Shown: in pieces, positions 24,358-33,236 of the stretch
How positions within the stretch are numbered: position 1 is the first letter of the stretch
Layout: each line of letters opens with the position of its first letter
DNA from: Hyalangium gracile
Lineage (GTDB): Bacteria; Myxococcota; Myxococcia; Myxococcales; Myxococcaceae
Reading direction: 5' to 3'
DNA length: 64,000 nucleotides
NCBI RefSeq assembly: GCF_020103725.1
Contig: NZ_JAHXBG010000011.1
Coordinates: forward strand, 282,586 to 346,585
Position numbers and translations under genes: made by a program
The notes under the pieces: generated by a model
What the model was told of the DNA's origin: nothing
Databases searched by the model: none
The model's input: only the letters and a program-made list of their open reading frames with translations

Positions 24358-25599
24358 TCAGGGCTCGAGCGGGCTCTTGTGGTGGAAGCTCCGGGGGAAG
24401 AGCGAGAAGGACAGCCACTTGATGGGCATGTTGTCCTGGTCCTCGTCCCGAGGCACGTGCAGGTGGCGGTTGGCGTACCAGATCACCACGTCCTGCCCGT
24501 CCACGGACTCGCCGTTCACCATCGCGCTGACGTTCCGCGGCGAGGAGCCGCAGCTCGCGTCGATGTGCGGCGGGAAGTTGCCCACCGCGAGCGTCTCGCA
24601 CCGGCTGAACCGGGTGACCCAGATCTCATGAGAGGACCAGGGCTCCGTGGTGGACGTCTGACCGCTCCACAGCCCTTCGATCTGGGGCATGAGCTCGTAG
24701 CCGATGTGGCGCCCTTCGCTGTTCATGAGCGCCTTGTCGTAGATGTGCCACGTCGTATAGGCCTCGGGGACGACGTCCTGCGCGGCCTCGGTGAGGATGG
24801 GCGTCATCATGTTGACGCCACAGGTGCCCGGCGTGGCGCAGGAGCTGTCGGGAGAAGGGGCGGTGGACGGGTGGAAGCTCATCCGCTCGACCACGTCGTT
24901 CGCCGCCCCGCCGATGTCGAGGTCCAGCCGGTAGTAGACGTTGTGCAGGTGGGAGATGCCGTAGGCGGGCGTCGCGCTCGTCTCGGAGTTCAGGCGGCTG
25001 CCATAGGGCGCATAGGCCGCCCCGGAGGAGACGCGCTGGAGCCGGCCCGTCATCCCCAGGCGGGGCCGGATGGTCCCGTCGTCGTGGAACTCCCACCGGT
25101 TGATGTACGTGTACTGGCCGAGCTGCGACGACTGGCTCACGGAGATGAGCTCGCCCTGCTGGAAGGTGTTCATGAACTTCCAGGCGTAGCCCCGGTCCTC
25201 GATGTTCTGGCAGATGAGGTTGTTGGCCAGCAGCGTCCCGCCCGCGCACTCGGCCGCGCTCAGCTGGACGGCGTTGGTGCCCATGCCGGCACCGGCGACG
25301 TCCAGGGGGCGCGGAGTGCCCACGGCATAGGGGACGTGGAGCTCGGAGATGCTCCCTTGCCCCAGCACCAGTCGTAGGGTGCCGTTCCGAGGCATGTAGT
25401 GGGCCAGTCGGATGACCAGTCCCTCACACGGGCAACTCTCGACGGCGAACCTCCACCGCGAGCCCGAGGTGAAGGTGTGATCGATCTGTGTGTAGCCGGT
25501 GCAGGCCGAGGGATTGCACCCTTGTGCCTCGGCAACGGGTGCGAAGCCAAGCACGACCATGAGACCCAGGAGCCCTGGGACGACGCGAGACCCGATCAT
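24358..25599 (-). CDS. Compact copper-amine-oxidase-like secreted protein
   Basis: 413 residues with a signal peptide ending in VAEAQG. The body matches the catalytic domain of copper amine oxidases without the N-terminal N2/N3 domains: LDVAGAGMGTNAVQL (candidate catalytic Asp100), QYTYINRWEFHDDGTIRP around the cofactor site (Tyr163), ISHLHNVYYRLDLDIGG (copper ligands His217 and His219), and HLHVPRDEDQDNMP (third ligand His381). The HxH to His spacing of 164 is as in E. coli TynA. The cofactor Tyr is normally in Asn-Tyr-Asp/Glu; here it is Gln-Tyr-Thr, so TPQ formation is uncertain. AGGGGGG precedes the ATG at 25599; an upstream in-frame ATG would hide the signal peptide. Monocistronic, 126 bases from pyrD. 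Confidence 0.75.
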   Translation of the reverse strand: MIGSRVVPGLLGLMVVLGFAPVAEAQGCNPSACTGYTQIDHTFTSGSRWRFAVESCPCEGLVIRLAHYMPRNGTLRLVLGQGSISELHVPYAVGTPRPLDVAGAGMGTNAVQLSAAECAGGTLLANNLICQNIEDRGYAWKFMNTFQQGELISVSQSSQLGQYTYINRWEFHDDGTIRPRLGMTGRLQRVSSGAAYAPYGSRLNSETSATPAYGISHLHNVYYRLDLDIGGAANDVVERMSFHPSTAPSPDSSCATPGTCGVNMMTPILTEAAQDVVPEAYTTWHIYDKALMNSEGRHIGYELMPQIEGLWSGQTSTTEPWSSHEIWVTRFSRCETLAVGNFPPHIDASCGSSPRNVSAMVNGESVDGQDVVIWYANRHLHVPRDEDQDNMPIKWLSFSLFPRSFHHKSPLEP

Positions 25600-25725
25600 G
25601 TTCCCCCCTGTTGGAGACGGACCGCGAGAGCAGGGCAGGAGGTAGGGATGGCGGCGTCGGAGCGGCAACGGTCTGGAGGGCAGCTCGCTGACGCGCGCAG
25701 GTCACATGGCCCGGCGTGAAGTCTG

Positions 25726-26814
25726 TCAGCGAGAGCTCGGAGCGCGGTGGTCCGCCCCGATGGCCTCCCGGACGGAGCGGAAGCCGTCTCGGGCGAGCAG
25801 GGGGCCCAGCTCCCGGACGATGCGGCGCACCATGCCCGGGCCCTCGTAGATGAAGCCGGTATAGGCCTGCACCACGGAGGCGCCGGCGCGCAGCTTCTCG
25901 TAGACGTCCTGGGCGGTGAAGACGCCGCCCACGCCGATGATGGGCAGGGCGCCGCCGCTGCGCTGGAAGGCCCGGCGGATGACGGCGTTGGAGGCCTCTC
26001 GCACGGGCGCCCCGGACAGGCCGCCGGCCTCCTTCGCCAGCGGATGCTCGAAGGGCCGTGCCACGGTGGTGTTGGTGGCAATCAGCCCCGAGAGGCCACA
26101 GGCGCGAGCCACATCCACCACCTCGTCCACGGCCTCGGGCGTGAGGTCCGGAGCGATCTTGAGGAACAGGGGCTTGCCGGGCGCCACCCGCTCCAGGCGC
26201 TCCTTCACCGCGCGCAGCAGGGCGGTGAGCTGCTCGGGCTCCTGGAGCTTGCGCAGGCCAGGGGTGTTGGGAGAGCTGGCGTTGACGACGACGTAGTCCC
26301 CGAGCGGCGCCAGCCCGTCCACGCAGGCCACGTAGTCCTCCACGGCCTGCTCCAGCGGCGTGTCCTTGTTCTTGCCCAGGTTCACGCCCAGCGGGGCGGG
26401 GTGCCACTGCCGCGCCCGCAGGTGCTGGGCGGCCACGGCCGCGCCGTGGTTGTTGAAGCCCATGCGGTTGATGAGGGCGCGGTGCTCGGGCAGGCGGAAG
26501 AGGCGCGGGCGCGGGTTGCCCGGCTGGGGGCGCGGGGTGACGGTGCCGATCTCCACCGCGGAGAAGCCGCAGGCGAACAGGCCATCCACGGCCTCGGCGT
26601 CCTTGTCCAGGCCGGCGGCCAGCGCGAGCGGGTGCTCGAAGCGCAGGCCCGCCACCGTCACCTCCAGCTCCACGGTGGCCTCCCGGAGCGCGCGAGAGCG
26701 GAGCCGCTGGCACAGGGCCGGCCACGCTCCGAGCAGGCGGAGCATGAACATGCCCAGACGGTGCGCGCGCTCGGGAGCCAGCAGGAAGAGGAGCGCGCGG
26801 ATCAGAGAGTACAT
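25726..26814 (-). CDS. pyrD: Dihydroorotate dehydrogenase, class 2 (quinone)
   Basis: Membrane-associated FMN enzyme oxidising dihydroorotate to orotate in pyrimidine synthesis, passing electrons to quinone. 362 residues. The N-terminal amphipathic helices (MYSLIRALLFLLAPERAHRL) form the quinone/membrane-binding extension of class 2. The barrel has LALAAGLDKDAE, INRMGFNNHG, VNASSPNTPGLR with the catalytic Ser, FLKIAPDL, ATNTTVARP, and IIGVGGVFTAQD and QAYTGFIYEGP for phosphate binding of FMN. Length and motifs are standard. It lies 30 bases after the adenosine-deaminase-family gene, on the same strand. Confidence 0.96.
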   Translation of the reverse strand: MYSLIRALLFLLAPERAHRLGMFMLRLLGAWPALCQRLRSRALREATVELEVTVAGLRFEHPLALAAGLDKDAEAVDGLFACGFSAVEIGTVTPRPQPGNPRPRLFRLPEHRALINRMGFNNHGAAVAAQHLRARQWHPAPLGVNLGKNKDTPLEQAVEDYVACVDGLAPLGDYVVVNASSPNTPGLRKLQEPEQLTALLRAVKERLERVAPGKPLFLKIAPDLTPEAVDEVVDVARACGLSGLIATNTTVARPFEHPLAKEAGGLSGAPVREASNAVIRRAFQRSGGALPIIGVGGVFTAQDVYEKLRAGASVVQAYTGFIYEGPGMVRRIVRELGPLLARDGFRSVREAIGADHRAPSSR

Positions 26815-26844
26815 GGGGGCCCTTTTACACGAGGGCCGCCGACT

Positions 26845-27840
26845 TCAACCGGGGATGAACGAGTACTGGCGCGCCCAGGCGAGCGTCTGGTCCACCTGCT
26901 CGGGCGTGAGGATGCTGTTCTTCTCCACCAGATCGATCTCCCGGCGCATGTCCGTCTCCAGGAGGTAGGGGCCATCGGTGTTGATGGTGAACTTCACGCG
27001 CCGGTCCCAGAACGTCTTGATGATGTGGCGCAGCTCGTCCAGGCCCTCCACCGCCTTGGTGTGCAGGTTGGAGGTGGGGCACAGCTCCAGCACCACGTCC
27101 CGCTCCCGGAGCAGCTTCATGGCCGCTTCGTCATAAGCGGCGCGGATGCCGTGGCCGATGCGGTGCGGCTTGAGGCGCTCGACGACGGCGATGACACCCT
27201 CGGCGCCGGTGCCCTTCGTCTCGCCGGTGTGCACGGTGCACTTGAGGCCCGACTTGCGCGCCCGATCGAAGAGATCCTCGTACTGGCCCACCACCTCGGG
27301 GCGCAGCTCCAGGGCGTTCTTCTCCGTGCCCGCCAGATCGATGCCCACCACGCCGCGCGTGCGGTACTTGATGGCCTTCTCCACGATGATGGCGTTGAGC
27401 GGGTGATCGAACTCGCGCGCCAGGCAGAAGATGAGGCCCGCCTTCACGCCGTACTCCAGCCCGGCGCGGTCCATGCCGCGCAGCGCCGCGTGGATGATGT
27501 GGTCCAGGTCCAGCTCGGAGTTGAGGTTGCGCTTCATCGGGTTGAAGCGCAGCTCCATCTGCGTCACCCGGCTGCCGCGGTACTCCTTGCCGATCACCTC
27601 GTACACCGAGCGCTCGATGGCGCTGGGCGAGGACTGGATCTTCTCCGTCCAGGTGTGGAGGATCTTCAGGTAGTCCTCGAGGCTCCCCACCTTGCCGGGA
27701 CGCGAGGTGATGAGCTCCACGAAGTCGAAGTAGTTCTTGACCGGCAGCTTGAAGCCCTGCTGGTGCGCGATGGACCAGAGGATGTGGGGCGCCACGGCGC
27801 CGCCCACGTGGATGTGCAGATCAATGAGGTCGCGAGCCAT
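26845..27840 (-). CDS. Adenosine deaminase family purine deaminase
   Basis: 331 residues, a zinc-dependent amidohydrolase. The metal and catalytic motifs are DLHIHVGGA (HxH near the N-terminus), CTVHTGETKG (His/Glu), RIGHGIRA (His) and NTDGPYL (Asp-Asp-type end motif as TDGP). The family includes adenosine deaminase, adenine deaminase and 6-aminodeoxyfutalosine deaminase. The usual DP/DDP of the final motif appears as DGP, so exact substrate is open. A purine salvage role is likely, fitting its place next to pyrD. It is preceded on the same strand by the Smr gene. Confidence 0.85.
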   Translation of the reverse strand: MARDLIDLHIHVGGAVAPHILWSIAHQQGFKLPVKNYFDFVELITSRPGKVGSLEDYLKILHTWTEKIQSSPSAIERSVYEVIGKEYRGSRVTQMELRFNPMKRNLNSELDLDHIIHAALRGMDRAGLEYGVKAGLIFCLAREFDHPLNAIIVEKAIKYRTRGVVGIDLAGTEKNALELRPEVVGQYEDLFDRARKSGLKCTVHTGETKGTGAEGVIAVVERLKPHRIGHGIRAAYDEAAMKLLRERDVVLELCPTSNLHTKAVEGLDELRHIIKTFWDRRVKFTINTDGPYLLETDMRREIDLVEKNSILTPEQVDQTLAWARQYSFIPG

Positions 27841-27876
27841 GGCGGTATGTATGCACAGTGCTGCCCGGGCGTCCAG

Positions 27877-28563
27877 CTACCTGCGAAGCAGCACGTAGAC
27901 GGCTCCGGCTCCCCCGTCCTGGGGGCGAGCGGTGGAGAACGCCAGCACCATCTTCCCGATGCGCTTCTGGCTCAGCCATGCCTTCATCTGCTCCTTGAGC
28001 ACCGGGATCTGATCCTTGGAGTGCAAACCTCGCCCGTGGACGATGAGGACGCAGCGTCTTCCGGCCCGGCGGCTCTCCGAGAGGAAGCGCTCCAGGGCGT
28101 CCCGGGCCTCCACCTGCGTCATGCCGTGCAGGTCCAGGCGGCCCTGGAGGTTGAAGTCTCCCCGGCGCAGCGCGCGCAGCAGGTTGCGGTCCGTACCGGG
28201 GCTGGCGCCCTCGATGAACTCGGAGGTGTCCGAGATGTCGAACTCTCCATTGCCGACGACGAGCTCCGAGAGCTGGGCGAGCGCCTCGGCGTTCTCGTCG
28301 ATGATCTCGGGCAGGCGCGGGTTGACCACGGGAGGGGCCTCGCCGCGGTTGGTGAGCTGCTGCACTCCGTCCATGGCGGAGTAGAAGAGCGAGGCGTCAT
28401 CCTCCTCCGGGGCGGGCTTCTTCTTCTGGGGAGGCGGGGGAGGGGCCTTGGTCTTCGCCGGTGGCTCCGGGGCCTTCTTCTGGATGGCCTTGATGGCGTC
28501 CTTGAAGGGGTTGTTGTGGAAGGCCTCTTCCTTCTTCTTGGGGGGACCGTTGCGTTGGCTCAC
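27877..28563 (-). CDS. Smr-domain protein
   Basis: 228 residues. The C-terminal Smr domain (about 140-228) shows LDLHGMTQVEARDALERFL, the LDxHG signature, VLIVHGRGLHS (HGxG) and the end AVYVLLRR. Smr domains are endonuclease or RNA-binding modules found in MutS2 and stand-alone proteins (SmrA/SmrB cleave mRNA or act at collided ribosomes). The N-terminal 60 residues are Lys/Pro-rich and disordered, with PPAKTKAPPPPPQKKKP, followed by an acidic region. No MutS part is present. Adjacent on the minus strand to the TerB/J-domain gene and the deaminase. Confidence 0.87.
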   Translation of the reverse strand: MSQRNGPPKKKEEAFHNNPFKDAIKAIQKKAPEPPAKTKAPPPPPQKKKPAPEEDDASLFYSAMDGVQQLTNRGEAPPVVNPRLPEIIDENAEALAQLSELVVGNGEFDISDTSEFIEGASPGTDRNLLRALRRGDFNLQGRLDLHGMTQVEARDALERFLSESRRAGRRCVLIVHGRGLHSKDQIPVLKEQMKAWLSQKRIGKMVLAFSTARPQDGGAGAVYVLLRR

Positions 28564-28607
28564 TGTCTCTCCAGGGGCGGTGCCAGCTCTCAGGGTTTAA
28601 CCACGCG

Positions 28608-29456
28608 TCACAGTCCGCGCAGGCGGCGGATCATCTCGTAGGCATCCTGGATCTCCTGGAAGCGGCGGGTGGCCTGCTCGACTGCTCCAGGGCCCAGGTG
28701 GGAGACGCGGTCCGGATGGTGCGCCGCGGCAAGCTGGCGGTAGGCGCGCTTCACCTCGGCGTCCGAGGCCCCAGGGGCCAGCCCCAGCCGGGCATAGTGG
28801 GTGGGGTCGGTGCCCAGGTAGCGCGCCGCCACGGAGCGGCGGTCCTCCTCGGTGAGGCCCAGTCCCTTGACCATCTGGCGCAGGGCCTCCTGCTCGGAGC
28901 GCTGGAGGGCGCCGTCCACGAGCGCCAGCTGGTACAGCGTGTCGACCAGGAGGAGGCGGTCGGCGGTGGGCAGCTCGTCCCGGCACGCCGCGAGGGACTC
29001 CTCGAGAGGGGGCGGCTTCGCGCGGAACTCCTTGAGGAAGACGCGGACCAGGTCCAGCGCCTCCGGGCCGTACTTCAGCTCGTCCTGGAAGTACTCGCGC
29101 ACCACGCGCACCTCGTCCCGCGCCAGCGCGCCATCCGCCTGGGCCACCTCGATGAAGAGGGCGCACAGGTGGCGCGCGAAGTGCTCCTGGGCCTGGGTGT
29201 CGATGGCCTCCTGGGAGACGGGCTCGGGCGGAGCCACCAGGCCGCCCATGTCCTCCTCGAGCGCCGCGAGGGGGTTCTCCGGAGGCGCGGCATGGGCGTT
29301 GTCGTAGAGGTGGCCCACCACTCCGCCGATGAAGGTGAACATGACGATGGCCCAGGGAGGGCCGATCCACAGGCCCAGCATCAACCCCACGATCGCCCCG
29401 AGAACCTTGCCTGGCGCCACGTCCGCGTTCACCCCTTGCAGGGAGCAGTTTCGCAT
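28608..29456 (-). CDS. TerB-like and J-domain membrane protein (DjlA-like)
   Basis: 282 residues. After a short N-terminus comes one hydrophobic helix (KVLGAIVGLMLGLWIGPPWA). A TerB-like helical domain at about 85-200 contains FIEVAQADGALARDEVRVV and YQLALVDGALQRSEQEAL. The C-terminal J domain has the HPD in AAHHPDRVSH and ends after EIQDAYEMIRRLRGL. This is the DjlA architecture: a membrane-anchored DnaK co-chaperone with its J domain in the cytoplasm. The start at 29456 (MRNCSLQG) is chosen because the longer frame adds a basic stretch before the helix; a later GTG is possible. Confidence 0.83.
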   Translation of the reverse strand: MRNCSLQGVNADVAPGKVLGAIVGLMLGLWIGPPWAIVMFTFIGGVVGHLYDNAHAAPPENPLAALEEDMGGLVAPPEPVSQEAIDTQAQEHFARHLCALFIEVAQADGALARDEVRVVREYFQDELKYGPEALDLVRVFLKEFRAKPPPLEESLAACRDELPTADRLLLVDTLYQLALVDGALQRSEQEALRQMVKGLGLTEEDRRSVAARYLGTDPTHYARLGLAPGASDAEVKRAYRQLAAAHHPDRVSHLGPGAVEQATRRFQEIQDAYEMIRRLRGL

Positions 29457-29659
29457 AGAGTCCGCCCGTCGATGGCTGAATCCAGGAGGGGGGATTGCCC
29501 TGCGGGGCAGGGAGCTCGTCGAGCCGATGGTCTCGGAGCTGATCCAGCGGATCGACAACACTTCGCGCCAGCGCCCGCCTGGAGAGATGGCAGGCTGAAC
29601 AGAGAGGCTGTCGGAAAGCAGACGCGCGCCGGGGGGCCCCCTGAGGCGGAGGGCCCCGA

Positions 29660-31837
29660 GTGCTAAGAATCCCGGGCCGGGACCATCGCGTGACTGCTTA
29701 CTCCGTAGCTCCCTCAGCTCCGTGGCAGGACGTGGCAGCGAGTGTCGCCCTCGCGGGGCTCGATGCGCTCTGGCATGCCCCCATCGGCATCGCCTTGATC
29801 GACACCGGACTGTGCTACCTGCGCGTCAACAAGGCGCTGGCGGAGATGAACGAGCTGCCCGCCACCGAGCACCTGGGCCGCCGGATCGACGAGGTGCTGC
29901 CCGCGGACTCGGAGGCGACCCGGGCGATCATCCGTCGCGTCGAGCACGTGCTGGCCACGGGACATCCGCTGGAGAACATCGAGGTGGAGTGGCAGAGCGC
30001 GGGCGCCACCCGCGTGCCGCACTTCTCACGCACCAGCTACTATCCCATCCAGAACGGCTCCACCCTCCTGGGCGTGTGCGTCTACGTCGAGGATCTGCGG
30101 GCGCAGCGGCGCGCGGAGCAGCAGCGGGACGAGCTGGTGGAGCGGGAGCGCCACGCCCGCGCGGAGGCGGAGGCCGCGGCCCAGCGGCTCTTCATCCTCG
30201 CCGAGGCCTCGCACGTCTTCGCCGAGGCCAGCGCGGATCTGCGCAGCGTCGTCAACGCCGTGGTGCGCATGGTGGCCACCATCATCGACGGGGTGTGCGC
30301 GCTCTTCCTGCTCTCCGAGGATGGGCAGGAGGTGGCGCCGGTGGCCGCCTACCACTCGGACCCGGAGGCGCGGAAGGCGCTCGAGGCGCTGGTGGAGCAC
30401 GCCGGGCACTCGGTGAACGAGGGCGTCGCGGGGTTGGTGGTGCGCACGGGCCAGTCGCTGCTGGTCCCGCGCGTCTCGTGCTCGGAGCTGCGGGGGTTCC
30501 TGCCCGAGTCCCAGCGCTCCTATGTCGAGCGCTATCCACCTCGGAGCATGATGGTCGTGCCGCTCCGGGTCTACGGGCGCGTCATCGGCACGCTGCAGGT
30601 GTCGCGCGAGGAGACCGAGCGTCCCTTCAGCCCTCCGGATCTGGTGTTCCTGGAGGAGCTGGCGGACCGGGCGGGCCTGGCCATCCAGAACGCCCGGCTG
30701 CTGGAGCGGGAGAAGGAGTCGCGCGCCGAGGCGGAGAACGAGCGCGCGCGCCTGCACGCCCTGGTGACGCAGGCTCCGGCCGCGATCGCCATCATGCGGG
30801 GCCCGGACTTCGTCTTCGAGTTCACCAACCCGCTCTACGAGAAGTTCTCCGGGCGCACGGGGCTGGTGGGCAAGCCCCTGCGCGAGGCGCTGCCCGAGCT
30901 GGCGCAGCAGCCGGGCTACGTGGACGTGCTCTCGGCGGTGCTGCGGACCGGAGAGCCCTTCGTGGGCCACGAGTACCCGGTGGCCCTGGACAGGCGGGGA
31001 GACGGCACGCTGGAGGAGGCCTTCCTCAACCTGGTCTACCAGCCGCTCCACGACGCGCAGGGGCGGGTGGACGGGCTGCTGACGCACGCGGTGGACGTGA
31101 CGGAGCTGGTGCGGGCCCGGCGGCGCGCGGAGGCGCTGGAGCAGCAGGCCCGGCGCCAGGCCGAGTTCGAGCAGCAGCTCATCGGCATCGTCAGCCACGA
31201 CTTGCGCAACCCGGTGAGCGCGATCCTCATGTCCGCGCAGATGCTGCTCAAGCAGGAGGGGCTGGGCGAGCGGGCCTTCAAGGGGGCCTCGCGCATCCTC
31301 TCCAGCGCGGAGCGCGCCACCCGGCTCATCGGGGATCTGCTGGACTTCACCCAGGCGCGGCTGGGCGGCGGCATCCGGATCCAGCGCCGGGCCACCAGCC
31401 TGCACGAGCTGATGCGGCAGGTGCTGGAGGAGATCCAGGCCGCGTGGCCGGAGCGGGACATCCAGTCGAGCCAGGGCGGGGACGGGCAGGGCGAGTGGGA
31501 TCCGGACCGGCTGGCGCAGGTGGTGACCAACCTGGTCACCAACGCGCTGCGCTACGGCGCTCCGGGAACGCCGGTGCGGGTGAGCACGCGGGCCGAGGAG
31601 GACGCGGTGCTGATCGAGGTGCACAACCTCGGCCGGCCCATCCCGCCCGAGCTGCTGCCCCACCTCTTCGAGGCGATGAAGCGGGGCTCCCACGATCAGG
31701 AGCGCTCGGGGCGCAGCGTGGGGCTGGGGCTCTACATCGTCCAGCAGATCGTCCGGGCCCACCGTGGCACGGTGTCCGTCCGCTCCACGGAGGCCGAGGG
31801 GACGACGTTCACCGTCCAGCTGCCACGCCGGGCCTGA
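29660..31837 (+). CDS. PAS-GAF-PAS sensor histidine kinase
   Basis: 725 residues, no signal peptide or membrane helix, so a soluble sensor. Order: PAS (about 25-150; APIGIALIDTGLCYLRVN), coiled coil, GAF (about 180-345; SMMVVPLRVYGRVIGTLQVS), second coiled coil, PAS (about 365-480), HisKA with the phosphorylated His513 in IVSHDLRNPVSAI, and HATPase_c with N-box LVTNALRYG, then VGLGLYIVQQI. There is no receiver domain and no response regulator next to it: an orphan kinase, as is usual in myxobacteria. The GTG start at 29660 has GGAGGG upstream; a second GTG at 29690 is possible. The 203-base gap upstream is divergent from the TerB/J gene and must hold both promoters. Confidence 0.92.
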   Translation: MLRIPGRDHRVTAYSVAPSAPWQDVAASVALAGLDALWHAPIGIALIDTGLCYLRVNKALAEMNELPATEHLGRRIDEVLPADSEATRAIIRRVEHVLATGHPLENIEVEWQSAGATRVPHFSRTSYYPIQNGSTLLGVCVYVEDLRAQRRAEQQRDELVERERHARAEAEAAAQRLFILAEASHVFAEASADLRSVVNAVVRMVATIIDGVCALFLLSEDGQEVAPVAAYHSDPEARKALEALVEHAGHSVNEGVAGLVVRTGQSLLVPRVSCSELRGFLPESQRSYVERYPPRSMMVVPLRVYGRVIGTLQVSREETERPFSPPDLVFLEELADRAGLAIQNARLLEREKESRAEAENERARLHALVTQAPAAIAIMRGPDFVFEFTNPLYEKFSGRTGLVGKPLREALPELAQQPGYVDVLSAVLRTGEPFVGHEYPVALDRRGDGTLEEAFLNLVYQPLHDAQGRVDGLLTHAVDVTELVRARRRAEALEQQARRQAEFEQQLIGIVSHDLRNPVSAILMSAQMLLKQEGLGERAFKGASRILSSAERATRLIGDLLDFTQARLGGGIRIQRRATSLHELMRQVLEEIQAAWPERDIQSSQGGDGQGEWDPDRLAQVVTNLVTNALRYGAPGTPVRVSTRAEEDAVLIEVHNLGRPIPPELLPHLFEAMKRGSHDQERSGRSVGLGLYIVQQIVRAHRGTVSVRSTEAEGTTFTVQLPRRA

Positions 31838-31852
31838 GGCTCGGGCCGGGGC

Positions 31853-32266
31853 TCAGGGCAGGAAGGCCTTCTTCACCTCCGGGTTGCTGAGGATGAAGAG
31901 CGTCCAGCAGGTGGCGGGGATGCCCACGCAGACGGTGGGCGACAGGCAGAAGGACGCGGTGATGGCGCCCACGATGACCAGGCCGTAGCTGCGCAGGCTC
32001 AGCGCGCTCATGGCGCCCCAGACGCTCAGCACCCCGCAGACGATGGCGGCCGCGGCCGGCAGGAGGAACTCCGCCGCGGTGAAGCCCATCATGGAGAACG
32101 GCTGATCGTCCGTGAGGACCTTGAAGCCCGCCATCCCCAGCAGGATGACGCAGAGGATGAGGTTGAGCGAGCCCACGCACAGCAGCAGGAAGGCGGGCGC
32201 GCGTACCAGGCTCAGGGCGTGGTAGCGAGGGTCGCTCTTGGGCAGGTTGAGCCCGGGCCCGCTCAT
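31853..32266 (-). CDS. Small multi-pass membrane protein coupled to metF
   Basis: 137 residues with four predicted transmembrane helices (around APAFLLLCVGSLNLILCVIL, AAEFLLPAAAAIVCGVLSV, SYGLVIVGAITASFCLS and CVGIPATCWTLFIL). The end NPEVKKAFLP after a WTLFIL-x-x-P/N-type helix resembles proteins annotated as hypothetical membrane proteins of the DUF4064/yip1-like kind, but I do not recognise a function. Its ATG overlaps the metF stop (ATGA at 32263-32266), so translation is coupled to metF. The frame is open far upstream inside metF, which is an artefact. Confidence 0.72.
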   Translation of the reverse strand: MSGPGLNLPKSDPRYHALSLVRAPAFLLLCVGSLNLILCVILLGMAGFKVLTDDQPFSMMGFTAAEFLLPAAAAIVCGVLSVWGAMSALSLRSYGLVIVGAITASFCLSPTVCVGIPATCWTLFILSNPEVKKAFLP

Positions 32267-33135
32267 GATCGGCCCCTCAGCGCGCCCACGATCATCCGCG
32301 TCGCGGGAGACTTGTTGAGCGTGTAGAAGTGGATGCCGGGCACGCCGCGCGCGAGCAGCTCCATGCACTGCACGGTGGCGTGCGCCACGCCGAGCTGCAT
32401 GAGGGCCTCGGGCTGATCCTTGACGCGCTCCAGCTGCAGCCCCAGCCGCATGGGCACCGTGGCGCCGCACATGCGGGTGAAGCGGTGCACCTGCTCGTAG
32501 TTGGTGATGGGCATGATGCCGGGGACGATGGGGACGTTGATGCCGGCGCGGCGGGCCCGCTCCACGAAGTCGAAGTAGAAGGCGTTGTCGAAGAAGAGCT
32601 GGGTGATGAGGAAGTCCAGCCCCGCGTCCACCTTGGCCTTGAGGTGCTTCAGATCCTCCTCCCGCGAGGCCGTGTCCACGTGGCCCTCGGGGTAGCAGGC
32701 CCCGCCCAGGCAGAAGTTGAAGTCCTCGTCGCGGATGAACTGCACCAGCTCCGAGGCGTAGCGGAAGCCTCCGGGCGCGGGGACGAAGTCCTTCTGGCCC
32801 TGGGGCGGATCGCCGCGCAGCGGCAGGACGTTGTCGACCTTCGCCTCGGCCAGCCGGCGGAGGATGTCTCGCAGCTCCTCCCGGCTGTGCCCCACGCAGG
32901 TGAGGTGGGCCATGGCCTCGATGCCGGTGGTCTGCTTGATGCGCGTCACCAGCTCCACCGTCCGGTCGCGCGTGCTCCCGCCCGCTCCGTACGTCACCGA
33001 GACGAAGCCGGGCTCCAGCGGCGCCAGGTCCTCCAGCGTCTTCAGCAGGTTCGCCGTGCCCTCGTCGGTCTTCGGGGGGAAGAACTCGAAGGAGAAGCAG
33101 GGGTTGGATGGATTCAAACGATTACGAATCTTCAT
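32263..33135 (-). CDS. metF: Methylenetetrahydrofolate reductase
   Basis: FAD enzyme reducing 5,10-methylene-THF to 5-methyl-THF for methionine synthesis. 290 residues. Visible signatures are FSFEFFPPKTDEG, FVSVTYGAGGSTRDRT, AHLTCVGHS, NVLPLRGDPP, GGACYPEGH, FLITQLFFDNAFYFDF and VPGIMPITNY, which carry the FAD and folate contacts. The length matches bacterial MetF. It is transcribed away from gcvT across a 101-base gap. The pairing is biochemically sensible because the glycine cleavage system produces the methylene-THF that MetF consumes. AGGA lies 5 bases before the ATG. Confidence 0.97.
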   Translation of the reverse strand: MKIRNRLNPSNPCFSFEFFPPKTDEGTANLLKTLEDLAPLEPGFVSVTYGAGGSTRDRTVELVTRIKQTTGIEAMAHLTCVGHSREELRDILRRLAEAKVDNVLPLRGDPPQGQKDFVPAPGGFRYASELVQFIRDEDFNFCLGGACYPEGHVDTASREEDLKHLKAKVDAGLDFLITQLFFDNAFYFDFVERARRAGINVPIVPGIMPITNYEQVHRFTRMCGATVPMRLGLQLERVKDQPEALMQLGVAHATVQCMELLARGVPGIHFYTLNKSPATRMIVGALRGRS

Positions 33136-33167
33136 GTTCGTCCTAGTGTAGCCCCTCCCCGAATGCC

Positions 33168-33195
33168 TTGATTGGAAGAGGTGCGCGGCTATAGT
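33168..33195 (+). promoter_or_regulatory. Housekeeping-type promoter of the gcv operon
   Basis: TTGATT (33168-33173), 16-base spacer, TATAGT (33190-33195), 41 bases before the gcvT ATG. The ribosome site AGAGGAGAAG follows. The gap is too short for a glycine riboswitch, and none of its features is seen. Confidence 0.6.
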
Positions 33196-33236
33196 CCGCC
33201 CGCCTTTACCCCCACCCCTACCAGAGGAGAAGACTC

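Noticed and set aside
33136..33236. Glycine riboswitch upstream of gcvT
   Set aside because: The gap is 101 bases, mostly promoter and ribosome site; the tandem aptamer would not fit and its motifs are absent.
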